In this document: positions 9,194 to 18,569 of the stretch, piece after piece
How positions within the stretch are numbered: position 1 is the stretch's first letter
Layout of the letters: the number at the start of each line of letters is the position of its first letter
Assembly (NCBI GenBank): GCA_008729055.1
Contig: SDUX01000001.1
Coordinates: 4,089,543 to 4,153,542 of the forward strand
Reading direction: 5' to 3'
Length of the DNA stretch: 64,000 bases
DNA from: Pyropia haitanensis
Taxonomy: Eukaryota > Rhodophyta > Bangiophyceae > Bangiales > Bangiaceae
Notes under the pieces: generated by a model
Seen by the model: only the letters and a program-made list of their open reading frames with translations
Database searches by the model: none
Told to the model about the DNA's origin: nothing
Program-made: the position numbers and the translations under genes

Positions 9194-10228
9194 AGGCCCT
9201 CGGAGGGAGGGGGGTGATGAGTCACCACGCCCCACCCCTCGCGGGAGGTTATGTGGAAGGGGGGGGGTGCGGGCGGACACTGCACTAGCCCCCCCCCCTG
9301 ACACGGCCCACGCGACCCGGGCCACGAGATGTGCTCGACCGCCCCGGGCGCGGGCGGGCCCGCGCGACACGCGTGTGTGGGCGTGGCGCCCCCGGCCCCT
9401 ACGTGTCCCTCACGACACTGGGCCAGATCTTTCCGTCCACCCAATGAGGTGCGAGCTTCACGAGTTGTGATTCTCGTATCCTTAGCCCCCCTACCTGGGG
9501 AGATGCAATCTCGCCACCCCCAGGGAGATCTGCAAGTGGCAGATGATTGGACGTCCGCCGGGACGGCTGGACTGTTGAGGAGGGGGAAATGTGACAAACC
9601 CCGAATCTGGGTTTGAATATTCGGAGCAAGTGGCTCAGAATTGAGATTGGATTTCACCCGACCCATGAGTGAAATATTCCGATTTCAGCTCGAAATTCCG
9701 ACTGGGACTTTCGGCACCCCATTTGCAGAGTATTGCAGTGGTTCGTATCTTGGGGATTTTTGCGCGGGAGCCAGACGGATTTCTACGCTTGCTTGCTTTG
9801 ATTGTGGAGCCTTTTTATTGGGTGGTCTGAGTGTTCATTTTTTGCGTGTTTTGCGAGGGGTGTGCGCGCGCATGCGTGCACACGAGGGGTTATATGCGCG
9901 GGACAGCAAGGCGGGGAGGGCCCCCCTTGGCTGCCAAGTAAACTCCGTCTGGCTCCGACACATCTTGTTCGTGCCTTGGCGAGTCGGCCACTCGTCACAC
10001 GCAAGTCGCGTGTTGGTGTTGCACGGGTTGCTTCCGGTGTTCCAAGTTGGGACCCGAGCGTGCGTGTTCCGCCCCCACAAGTTGTGGGTCGACGTAGCCG
10101 TACTGCTACAGTGGGACCGCAGCGCGCCGGTGCGGTACGCCCGCCGGCGGGCGGCGTGCCGCGCCGAGGCGGAGAACGCCGCGACGGCACGGGCGGCTGC
10201 ACACCCGCGGCCGCACGCGGGCCCGGTC

Positions 10229-10549
10229 TTTCGGGCGGACCGCAAGGCGGTGGTGTGGTGCGTCAAGGTTTGCGTGGAGCCGACGTGTGCCCGAGGGATG
10301 GTGAACCGCGACGTGACGGCGGCGGCCAACCTCGGCTGGCGCACGTGGCAGTGGATACGCGGGCGCCCGTGCCACCCGTTCCGGACCGCGGCCCACGTAC
10401 GGTGGCCGCGGATCGACTGGATCGGCCGCACGGGCGGGGCGGCGGATGGGCGCGGCGCGGGCGGGGCAGCGGCGGACCCGCTGGTCGCGGCGAGCGGGGA
10501 GGGGGGCGGCGCGGCGGCGGCTGGTGGCGGGGAGGCACCCCACGCGTGA
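10229..10549 (+). pseudogene. C-terminal remnant of a TnpB/Fanzor-like RNA-guided nuclease (RuvC-III region)
   Basis: The frame from 10229 reads a Cys-containing segment (WCVKVCVEPTC) directly followed by NRDVTAAANLGW. This matches the end of the zinc ribbon and the RuvC-III motif (RDxNAAxNI) of TnpB and of Fanzor, its eukaryotic relative. The catalytic Asp codon is at 10310-10312. The following RGRPCHPFR resembles the short basic tail seen after this motif. The frame continues to a TGA at 10547. Upstream in the same frame (open from 9641) I see no RuvC-I or RuvC-II motif and no REC-like region, so I treat this as a fragment or as the last exon of an unrecognised gene. The motif match is seen; the family assignment is inference from a short stretch. 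Confidence 0.45.
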
Positions 10550-11748
10550 GACGGTTCAACACCGCGGTACTCACGCGGGGCGCCCCCCGCGGCTGGCCGT
10601 TGCAGCGGCCCCTCCCTCTCCGACGAGCCGCAACGCGGGCAATCGTCGGATGTTCATTATCACTGTGGGTGAGAATCTTTGCGAGTGCGAGGGTTTTTAC
10701 CAAGGGGTCGGTCCCCCCACAGCGGTAAGCGCTGACGACGGGGATCCCGGCCGGCCCATAAAATCATGAGGACCCAGAGCCTCGCAGAAAATGGCGTGGC
10801 AAAAAGCAAGGTTGCCCCCATCTTTCTATCATTTTTCGACGTGTCATCTCGACCCCACGCGGCACCTCCGTGGCCCCCACGGGTCGGCGCCCGCTGGCGG
10901 GCCGACGAAGCGCCGCCCTTCTCCCTAGCCCCGCGCTGACCGTACGAGGCGAACTACTTTCGAACACGCCTGTTCAAGGGTAGTTGGCCAAACGATGCCA
11001 CACGCACAATGGGCAGGCTGTCGCCTCCTCATTTCTTTCGGCAATAATTCCTACTGACTGTCAGGTACGTGCAAGCCGCGAGCCCCCCCCCCCCTCTCAC
11101 AGCGCCCCCCCCGCCTAGACGCGCGCCGCCCAATCTCCCCCTCCCCACCATTGACCGCCCCCCGCCGCGTCGCACCCACGCCCGCCGCAGGCGGCAGCCT
11201 GGCACGCGCGCGCGGCGGCCAGACCGGCCGGCCCCGTTTGCGGGGCGCCGCCGGCCGCCCCCCCCCCCGCGCGTCGGCCCCGCCTCCGCCGCCTCCTCCC
11301 CTCCCCCCGCTCCCCTTCCCGTTGGCAGACCCCCACCGGGTGCGGCCAGCGCATCTGGCGTCGGCGCCCCCCCCCCCGCCGCCCCGGCCGCGCGTCACGC
11401 CGTCACGGACGCGGCCGGCGGCGCGTCGTCCCCCCCCCTACCCCCCCCCCCCCCCTCCCCCCCACCCCCTCCTCCCCCAACCACGCGGTGCTCGCCGCGA
11501 GCGCCCCCCCCCCCCCCCCTCCCCCCCCTAGAGACCCTGCAGGCACGCAGCCTTGCAGGTGTTGGACGCGGCGAGGCCCGCCCGCACCGCCGCTGCTGCC
11601 GGGGCCTTGGCCGCGCGCAGGCGCGCGGCGGCGGGTGGCGGGAGGCCCTATGACGCGCGGCGTGTGGCGGCGCCGCTGGTGAGGTCTGGCCGACGCGCCC
11701 GCCGCCCCTGCTGTCGCCGCCCGCCGCCCGCCCCCCGCCGCCTGCCGC

Positions 11749-11779
<31 letters not shown>

Positions 11780-12513
11780 TCCTGTCGCTGTCGCTGCCGC
11801 CGCGGTCGGCCGTGGCACCCTCTGCCCCCGCACAGCGGCCGGCAGGTGGGGTGCTGGGTGGGTGGGTGGGTGAGGCGGGACCTACGACCCGGCCGCCCGT
11901 GGCACCGCCGCCGCCGCCCAGCGCGCGTGCCGCCTGGCGCTGGCTGTCTGCGCTGCCGCAGCCTGCCCCTACGTGCCTGCCAGACGTCGGCCGTGGTCTG
12001 CCACCACCCAAGCCAGGGGTGGCCCCGAGGGGCGGGGTTACAGACGTACAGGGGTGGGGGGGGCGGCGAAGCGGGGAGAGGGGGGTTGAGTAGAGAGGGC
12101 TAACGTCTGCACGGGTCGCAGCCTGCCTGCTTTGGTGTGACCGGGGGGGGGGGGGGGGGGAGGGGGGGAGGGTGGAGGGCAGCTGCTCACCCCGCCTGCG
12201 CCCTGCCGGCTGACCTGGCCCCCTCTGTTTTTTTGTGGTGGTGCTGCCGCGCGGGCCACCCGGCTGCTGCCCCTCGTGGGCGGGGCGTAGGGTTGGCCGT
12301 CGGCCGACGCGAGTTCAGCCTCCCCCGGGCCGCCCATTCCGCCCCTCCACCTCTCCCCACATGAGGTGGGCATATCAGGGGGGCGCCGATTGTCAGCAGC
12401 CGCGGTCGGCGGCGCCGCCACCCCCCCCACGCTGCCGCCCTCCACCCCCGCCGCTGCCGCCGCCGTCGCGGCTACCGCCGCCGCCGCCGCCGCTGTCGCC
12501 GCCGCCGCCGCTG

Positions 12514-12547
<34 letters not shown>

Positions 12548-12783
12548 GCTGCCGCCGCCGCGGCCGCCTCCCGTCCCGCGGTGTCGTGACCACCGCCAGC
12601 GCTGCCGCCGCCGCTGCTGCCGTCGTCCGCGGACGGCCACCGCCTCGGCCGCCGACCTGCTGTTACCATTGCGACGGCCGGCCTGGGGTTCACCCGCCGT
12701 GGGCGGCCGCGGCGTGCCCCCCTCCCCCCCCCCCTCCGCTCCGTGTCGGTAGCCGCGGCCGCGGCGCGCCCGTTGCCGCGTCC
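10550..12783. other. Low-complexity GC-rich stretch, no recognised gene
   Basis: Dominated by C/G homopolymers and GCC/GCG triplets, especially 11080-12230. Overlapping open frames on both strands encode only Pro, Ala, Arg and Gly and show no domain. The part at 10620-11060 is more balanced in composition and has no open frame of note. Confidence 0.5.
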
Positions 12784-14852
12784 ATGGCGTCGGCGGGCCA
12801 GCCACCGCCACTGGTGCCACGGCCAGCGGCGGAGGGCGCCAAGGCGGGCCACTCCCGCCCGTCGGGCGCCGCCACCACCCCGTCCCCCCCACCGTCCGCT
12901 TCTGCTCTACCCCCATCGCCACCACTACCGCTACTGCCACCGCCACCGCCACCGCCACCGGTGGGAGTAGGGATGGGGGTGCCCCCCCCCCCCGGCCGCA
13001 CCCCGTCGGCACGCCGGGCCGCGTGCGCCCGCCCTGCGGCGACCGTGGCCGAGGCGGCGGCGGCGGCGGCGGCGGCGGCACCCGGCGCCGCCCCCCCGAC
13101 GCGGGCGACGGCACGGCTGCAGGCGACGGTGGCCACCGCGGCAGCGGCGGTGGCAGCGGCCACCGCTGTGGCCGCGGCGCTGCCACCGCCGCCGTCTCGC
13201 GGCGGGGCGGCCTCCGGTGCTGCAGGGACCACCCACCCGGGCGGCGGGCGTGGCAAAAAGCTGCGGGTGGCCCTCGCGGCCGCCTCTGTGACGGTGCCCC
13301 CGTGCCGGGACCAGCTGGTGCAGGCCGCCGCTGCGCTGTCGCCGCTGCCGGCGTGGTCGCCAGCAGCGACACAGACGTCAGTTGCTGTTGAGGCGGCGCC
13401 GCCGGCGGCGGTGGCGGCGGCGGCCGCGACGGCGGCGGCGGCGGCGTCGGCGGCGTCGGGGGCGGCGGCGGGGACGGCGGCAGTTGGGGCGGGGACGGCG
13501 GAGACGGTGGCGGCGGCGTCGGCGCCAGCGGGTGTGGCGGCGGTTGGGGTGGGCCGCCCGCCTGTGCGGAGCGCCGCCCCGGGGGCGCGGGGCGCGCCTT
13601 CACCCAAGCGCCAGCGTCTGACGCCGCCGCCGCTGGGGGCGTCGCCGACCGCGTCGACCGCCGCGGTGACGAGGAGGGCCGCCGCTGCCGCGTCGGCGCC
13701 GCCGCCGGCCGTGACGGCGACCGACTTGAGGGGAGCGGCTGGCCTGGCCGCCACCGCCGGAGGCGTGCCAGGCACGCCCGTCCCCTCGGCGGCGGCCACC
13801 CCCACGTCGGCTGTCACCACGCGCATGGCCACCACCACCCCCCCCCCACCCCCACCGCCACGGCCATCCCCACAGCGGCATCTGCCGCGGCCGCCGCCGC
13901 CGCCACCGCCGCGGCTGCCGTCTCCCACCCACCTGCGCCCGCCACCGCCACGGGCGGCAAGTACCGGTGCGGCGTGGCGGCGTGTGGCCGCACCTTCTCG
14001 CGCGCGTACAACCTCGCCACCCACCTGCGCGTGCACAGCGGCGCGACGCCGTACGTGTGCAAGGCGCCTGGCTGCGGGGTGGCGTTCAAGTGGCGGAGCT
14101 CCCTCGCGCACCACGTCCGCTCGCGCCACGGCGGATCCGTGTCGGACCTGTCGCCGTCGACGGGGCCACCGGGAGGGGGGGGCGCGCCCCCACCGTCTCC
14201 GCCCGCGCCGGGTGCCGTGGCGGCGGGCAGGGGCACGGCGGCGACCCGCACGCCGGCAGCGGGCCGCCGCAGCAGCGCCGCCGCTGCCGCTACGGCTGCC
14301 CGCCGTGCATCGGCGTCGGCGTCACCGCCACCATCCACGGACCGGTCATCTTCGTCGCCATCCCCGTTGCTGGCGGCAGGGGCGGCACCACCCTTACCGT
14401 TGCGGCGGCGGCCGCCGCCGCCGCCGCCGCCGCCGCCACGGGCACCCCTGGGCGTGCTATCCCACGACCCGCCGCCGTTGGCCACGCCGCTGGGGCCCGC
14501 CGCCGCTGCCGGCACACCCCCGCCCTCGGCGGCCGTCCCGCTCGGCGGCACCACGCGGCGGCATGCTCCCCCCGCATCACCACCACCGCTCGGCCCGTTG
14601 ACGGCGGCGGCGGCCACGGCGGCGGCGGCCGCCGCCCCCCCTCCCCCCTCGTCCCCCCCTCCCGCGGGGGGCGGCCCGCGCGGCTCGTCCTCCCCCCTCC
14701 CGGCGGCCGAGCCGCTACCGTCTGGGTTCCTAGAGTCGATTGAGCTGCCCGCCGGCGCGTCGGCGATGGAGGCCCTGTCGGCGGTGGCGGTCCAGGTGCG
14801 CAAGCTGGAGCCTCTCGTGCCTGAGACGCTCGCGTCGACGCTGCACCCGTGA
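12784..14852 (+). CDS. Two-finger C2H2 zinc-finger protein, frame broken at a C10 run
   Basis: The C-terminal half carries two classical fingers: C-x4-C-x12-H-x3-H (CGVAACGRTF...HLRVH) and C-x4-C-x12-H-x4-H (CKAPGCGVAF...HVRSRH), joined by a TGEKP-like linker (SGATPY). This points to sequence-specific DNA binding in the nucleus. A Pro/Ala/Gly-rich tail follows, ending in a helix-like ESIELPAGASAMEAL segment before the TGA at 14850. The N-terminal part, from a possible ATG at 12784, is Ala/Pro-rich with an NLS-like SPKRQRL near 13600. The N-terminal part and the fingers lie in different frames, and the switch falls at the C10 run 13838-13847. One extra C would join them. The start codon is uncertain; 13825 is another ATG in the upstream frame. 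The fingers are certain, the N-terminal extent is inference. Confidence 0.65.
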
Positions 14853-15701
14853 GCCCGTTGAGGGGGGGGGGGGGGAGCTGCGAGGGAGCAAACCACCGCC
14901 CAAACGTTGGATGAAGTGAGGAGGTAAGGAGATGTGCGGGTGTGGAGGAGGGGGAGGGGGTGGAGAGGGGTATGTATGACCCTTGGCTGTGAGCCCGCGC
15001 GCGTGCTGGTGGGTGCCGCGGCCGCCGTCGATATAACTCAACATGGCGCTTGTTTGGAGGCGTCCCTGACGCGGAGGTCTATGACCGTCGGCGTGCGGAG
15101 CCCCGTGTTGGGCGAGGTGTTTGACTGGGTGCGCCACGCGTCCGGGGCGCCTGTGTGCCGCCGACGCGCGACCCGGCCGCGAGGCAGTGTACACCCAAAG
15201 TCACGGAAGTTGTGGGTGGGTGGGGAGGGCGCGTCGCGCGGCGCGCGTACCGCACGCCGCCCCCAGCGACGACCCGACCCCTACGTGCACTGGCGGGCGC
15301 GGCGCCGCCGAGCGACCCGGTCGACCACACGCGAGGGAGGGCGGTACGAATGAGTAGCGCCCTACAACGGGGCGGAGCCCCCCGGTGGGCGCTGCCGCTG
15401 TTGGAATAGTAAGAGTTACGAACCCAGCCGGCGCCGGAACACGCCACCGCAGCACGGCACGACCGCGAGCCACGGCCGCCGCCACCCTCTCGCGCTGCGG
15501 CGAGGGGGGGGGAGCCGCCGTGGCCACGCCGCCACAGCGCCGCGGCGGTGCCCGCCGGCAGGCGCGCGCGCGCTCGCGCCGGCGGCCGGCCGACCACCCC
15601 CCCCCCCCCAAAAAACGAAAAAAAAAAGAAAACCACCGCGGCGCACCGTCGTCACCGCGCTCCCCCACCACCACCCCCCCCTCCCAGCCACGCCACGCCC
15701 G
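14853..15701. other. Intergenic, no recognised feature
   Basis: Lies between the convergent stop codons of the C2H2 gene and the minus-strand membrane protein. Open frames on both strands lack domains. A poly-G run at 14859 and an A-rich patch at 15610-15632 are the only visible landmarks. Confidence 0.5.
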
Positions 15702-17012
15702 CTACCTTGCCAGCCGCGGCGGCGGCGCCGGCCGCGGACCCCCCCCCCCCCCGGCCAGCCCGCCGCCGTCTGCCCGCCCAGCTGGCGGCGGCGGCAGGCC
15801 GCCGACGCCCGGCACGGCCAGCACGTCGCCGCCGCCGACGCCCGGCACGATGCGCGCGTCGGCGGCGTGGGCGGCGCCGGCGCGCGGGGCGGTGGCGGTC
15901 CCCCCCCCCCCGCCCCCCGCCGCTCCCCTGCCGCTTGCGGCAGCCGCGCCACCGACGACGGCGCGGCCCAGGGCGCCCACGTCGGCGCGGACGCGCTCGC
16001 CGAGCCGGCCGAGCGCGTCGGTGATGTCGTGGAGCCGCGGCGCGCGACCGCCCAGCACCAGCACGCCGCCGCCCACCCGCAGCAGCGGCCCAAATACCGC
16101 CTCCAGCGGGCCACCGCTGCCGCCGCCGCCGCCGCTGCGGCCGCCGCTGCCGCCGCTGCCGCCGCCGCCGCCGACCACGATACTCCCTCCCCCTCCACGG
16201 CCGCCCGCCCCGGCGGCGGCACCGGCGCCCGCCCCCGACCGTATCCGCCACCACCGGCGCGCCACGGCGCCCGACGGCGGCGGTCGCGCCGCTGACGCGA
16301 CCGTCGCGGCGGCGGCCCCCCCCGCGCCCACGCCGAGCACGCCCTCCCCCCCCCCCCGCAGCGCCTTCCACACCCCCCACCACCAGTTGTCCCCCCCCGC
16401 CTTCCCCCCCTGCACGACCTCCCCCCACCCCACGTCCGCCGCCCACGGGTTGAGCTGCCGCAGCGTCCACACATAACCAAAGCCGTTCATCAGCGCGGAC
16501 GCGACGCCCCCACCTGCCGCCACCCCACAGTACGCCCCCACCAGCGTGCCGCGGTGGGCAAAGACGGAGCCCCCCGGCGTGACGACCGCCACGTCGGGCC
16601 GCAGCAGGTGCAGCCGCCCGATACCGACCGCCCAGCCGTGGCCCGCGCCGGCAAAGCAGCCGACCGAGGCGCCGACGAGGACGCGCGGCCGCAGCACCGC
16701 CGCCGCCGCGCCGCGGCCGACGCGGAGGCGGTAGTCATCGCGGGGGGGGAGCGGCGGCCGCACGTCGAGCGGCACGTGGGCAGAGGGGGGGGCGACGGGG
16801 ACGGGGGGGGGGCAGGCGGGCGTGCCGGCGGCGGCAGACGCCGCCCCCGCCGAGGGAGGAGAGACGCCGCCAAGCCCGTCGGCGGGTGGGGGGAGGGGGA
16901 GGGGCGGGTCGCCACCGCCGCCACCGCCGGCGTCGACCCCCGCCACAGGGGGCGGGGGAGGCGGGACTGGGGGGGGCGGCGGTGGCGGCCGCCGTCGACC
17001 AAAAAAGATCAT
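15702..17012 (-). CDS. Unidentified glycine-rich membrane protein
   Basis: About 436 residues from the ATG at 17012 to the TAG at 15702. It begins MIFFGRRR followed by a Pro/Gly-rich linker. A conserved-looking core of about 120 residues then has two hydrophobic, glycine-zipper-like segments (VLVGASVGCFAGAGHGW and GTLVGAYCGVAAGGGV), an NGFGYVWTLRQLNPW motif and WWWGVWKAL. After a Gly/Ser-rich spacer, a second core (PRLHDITDALGRLGERVRAD) looks amphipathic and helical. The short hydrophobic segments with repeated glycines resemble Tim17/22/23-type organelle membrane proteins, but I cannot match a family motif, so no function is assigned. The ORF may also contain an intron in the Gly-rich part. 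Confidence 0.5.
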   Translation of the reverse strand: MIFFGRRRPPPPPPPVPPPPPPVAGVDAGGGGGGDPPLPLPPPADGLGGVSPPSAGAASAAAGTPACPPPVPVAPPSAHVPLDVRPPLPPRDDYRLRVGRGAAAAVLRPRVLVGASVGCFAGAGHGWAVGIGRLHLLRPDVAVVTPGGSVFAHRGTLVGAYCGVAAGGGVASALMNGFGYVWTLRQLNPWAADVGWGEVVQGGKAGGDNWWWGVWKALRGGGEGVLGVGAGGAAAATVASAARPPPSGAVARRWWRIRSGAGAGAAAGAGGRGGGGSIVVGGGGGSGGSGGRSGGGGGSGGPLEAVFGPLLRVGGGVLVLGGRAPRLHDITDALGRLGERVRADVGALGRAVVGGAAAASGRGAAGGGGGGTATAPRAGAAHAADARIVPGVGGGDVLAVPGVGGLPPPPAGRADGGGLAGGGGGPRPAPPPRLAR

Positions 17013-17644
17013 AGCGGCGGATGCCGCTGGGGAGGGAGACGGCGGAGAGGGGAGGGGGGGGGGGAAAGAGAGTGGGAGGGGGGACGGTGGCGGTGGGGAA
17101 GGGGGGGACGGCAGGTGACACGACAGCGGGCGGCAATGAAACCCGCGCGCGGGGTGGCGGGTGGCGGCGGCAGCCGCCGCGCCGTCCGCCCGTCGGTTCC
17201 ACCGGCGGCGGCGGTGCGGCACCGGCAGCGGTGGCGGCGGCAACCGGCCGGTCGGCGGGCGAGGCGCCCGCCGGGCAGAGGCGGGGGCGCCTCGCCTGTC
17301 GAGTCGCGGCACCGGGGGGCGTCACTGGGGCGCGGCTGGGGGGGGGGGCGGGACCCAAAGGGGAACGCAGAGGGGGGTAGCGGCCTGTCGATACACCGCG
17401 CGGGGGAGATGCAGCAGCCGGGCGGGCGGTAAACTGTTCGTGTGTACTTAAATCTCGAACTTGTGTTGTTTTCGTGACGGGAAGGCTATTGAATTGGGTC
17501 AGCGGTTGCTCGCCAGCAATTTCGGCGGGCAACGAGTGGCCGTAGTCGGCTTGGGGAACTGTCAGGAGGCGGCCCCTATCCAAGTCCGCCTGGCCACAAG
17601 AAAGAGCCGTTTCCGGCTCGCTCCGTCGGAGCCGTGCGTCACCG
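17013..17644. other. 5' flank of the membrane-protein gene; no recognised gene
   Basis: GC-rich with several G-runs to about 17430, then a short more balanced patch. It should contain the promoter of the minus-strand gene starting at 17012, but no TATA or other element is obvious. Confidence 0.4.
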
Positions 17645-18217
17645 TCACGCGCCGCCGCGCCGGCAAAAAGCCACCGTCCCGCCCCCCGAGTCGACGTCAG
17701 TGCAGAGCGCGCCCGCGCAGTGATGGTGGGAGGCACACTCGCGGCACCCCGGCAGTGTGGTTGCCATTGCGGCCATGCACTTGCCCCCCGCCATCCCGCC
17801 CGTGGGCACCGCCCGTCGTCGACAGGCGGCGGCCGGACGGTGAGCGCTGCCTGCGCCGACGCCTTCTCCCTGCCACACCGGTTGCCTGTCGCAGGGGGTC
17901 GTCACGGCGGGCCCCCTTGGGACGCGCTCACCGTGGCAGCGATGGGGGGGTACCGGTGGTCGACAGGCGCTGCCAGTGACACTGCAGGCGTAGCCCTGGA
18001 TCTCCATGTCGGGCCTGTTCGCGCAGGGGGCAGCGCACGCGCGGCACCGGCACTGGCCAGAGCAGGCGGGAGCGCGTTCTATCGTGGGGGCCTCACGCGA
18101 CTGCAAAGCACGCGCCCTACGCGGCTCCTCCATACAGACGCCGGGGAGCAAGGTCTCGCGGCGGGGGTGCTCGCCGCACGCTGCCCAGCTGTGCCGGCAG
18201 CGTCCATCATCAGTCAT
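17645..18217 (-). CDS. Hypothetical cysteine-rich small protein
   Basis: A 190-residue ORF from an ATG at 18217 to a TGA at 17645. It holds about 19 cysteines, spread through the whole length with clusters such as CSGQCRCRACAAPC and CRECASHHHCAGALC, and several His. This looks like a zinc-binding or disulfide-rich protein. No signal peptide or transmembrane segment is visible, which favours zinc binding. I do not recognise the family. Sequence composition here is less extreme than in the flanking DNA, which supports coding. It could still be a chance ORF. Confidence 0.35.
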   Translation of the reverse strand: MTDDGRCRHSWAACGEHPRRETLLPGVCMEEPRRARALQSREAPTIERAPACSGQCRCRACAAPCANRPDMEIQGYACSVTGSACRPPVPPHRCHGERVPRGPAVTTPCDRQPVWQGEGVGAGSAHRPAAACRRRAVPTGGMAGGKCMAAMATTLPGCRECASHHHCAGALCTDVDSGGGTVAFCRRGGA

Positions 18218-18569
18218 TCAACAGTCCTTTGTACAAGTGCAACAGGCATGGGCGGTCGCGGTCGTGTGCGGAAGTAACAAAAAGACTCGGTCGCTTCTGT
18301 GCATCAGGAGCAACGCGGGGGGTGCGTACGAGCCCACGCGCGCGGCTTGAGCCGCGCCCGCGTGCCCGCGCACGGCTCGGAGGGGGAGGCGTCTCTAACG
18401 GCTTGGTGAACCGTCCCGCCCGCATGCACACAGTGGGAAGTCTGCCCACCCGACCCGCCCCGCCGACAACGTGTGCCGCCTTCCATACATATAGCATAAT
18501 AAAAATAAAAATAGGGTAGCCGCGCGCGCGGGTAGAAGCGAGGAGGAAAACTCTACAGGCCTGCTGCCG
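18218..18569. other. Intergenic, with a short AT-rich island
   Basis: Contains ACATATAGCATAATAAAAAT near 18485-18510, a rare AT-rich island just beyond the stop of the minus-strand Ser-rich gene. It may serve 3'-end formation. AATAAA is on the plus strand, so which transcript it serves is unclear. Confidence 0.4.

Larger units (their letters stand above)
7943..9640. other. Retroelement 3' region and flank: polypurine tracts, A-tract, repeats, hairpins
   Basis: Long open frames cross this stretch in several directions, but they are repeats of Arg/Pro/Thr or Gly without any domain, so I treat it as non-coding. It holds, in order: a polypurine tract ending at 8016, an A34 tract at 8244, degenerate purine-rich tandem repeats to about 8720, an array of hairpins at 9002-9193, and a second polypurine tract at about 9576-9588 followed by TGTGACA. 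Either TG start could be the left edge of a 3' LTR. Confidence 0.6.

Noticed and set aside
8195..9288. Arg/Pro/Thr-rich ORFs after pol as extra retroelement genes
   Set aside because: Their sequence simply follows the degenerate DNA repeats and the hairpin array, and no env or accessory domain is present.
9489..9525. Inverted repeat CCTGGGGAGAT/ATCTC...CCCCAGG as a terminator
   Set aside because: Pairing needs a large internal loop and there is no U-tract. Rho-independent terminators do not apply to a eukaryotic genome.
9588..9640. Second 3' LTR start after a polypurine tract at 9576-9588
   Set aside because: The motif is good, but it is 1.6 kb from the pol stop and has no matching 5' copy. 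The tract at 8007 is better placed. Kept only as an alternative.
12038..14129. Long minus-strand open frames across the C2H2 gene
   Set aside because: They encode only Ala, Gly, Arg and Pro runs mirrored from the plus strand and overlap two clear plus-strand zinc fingers. In DNA this GC-rich, stops are rare in all frames.
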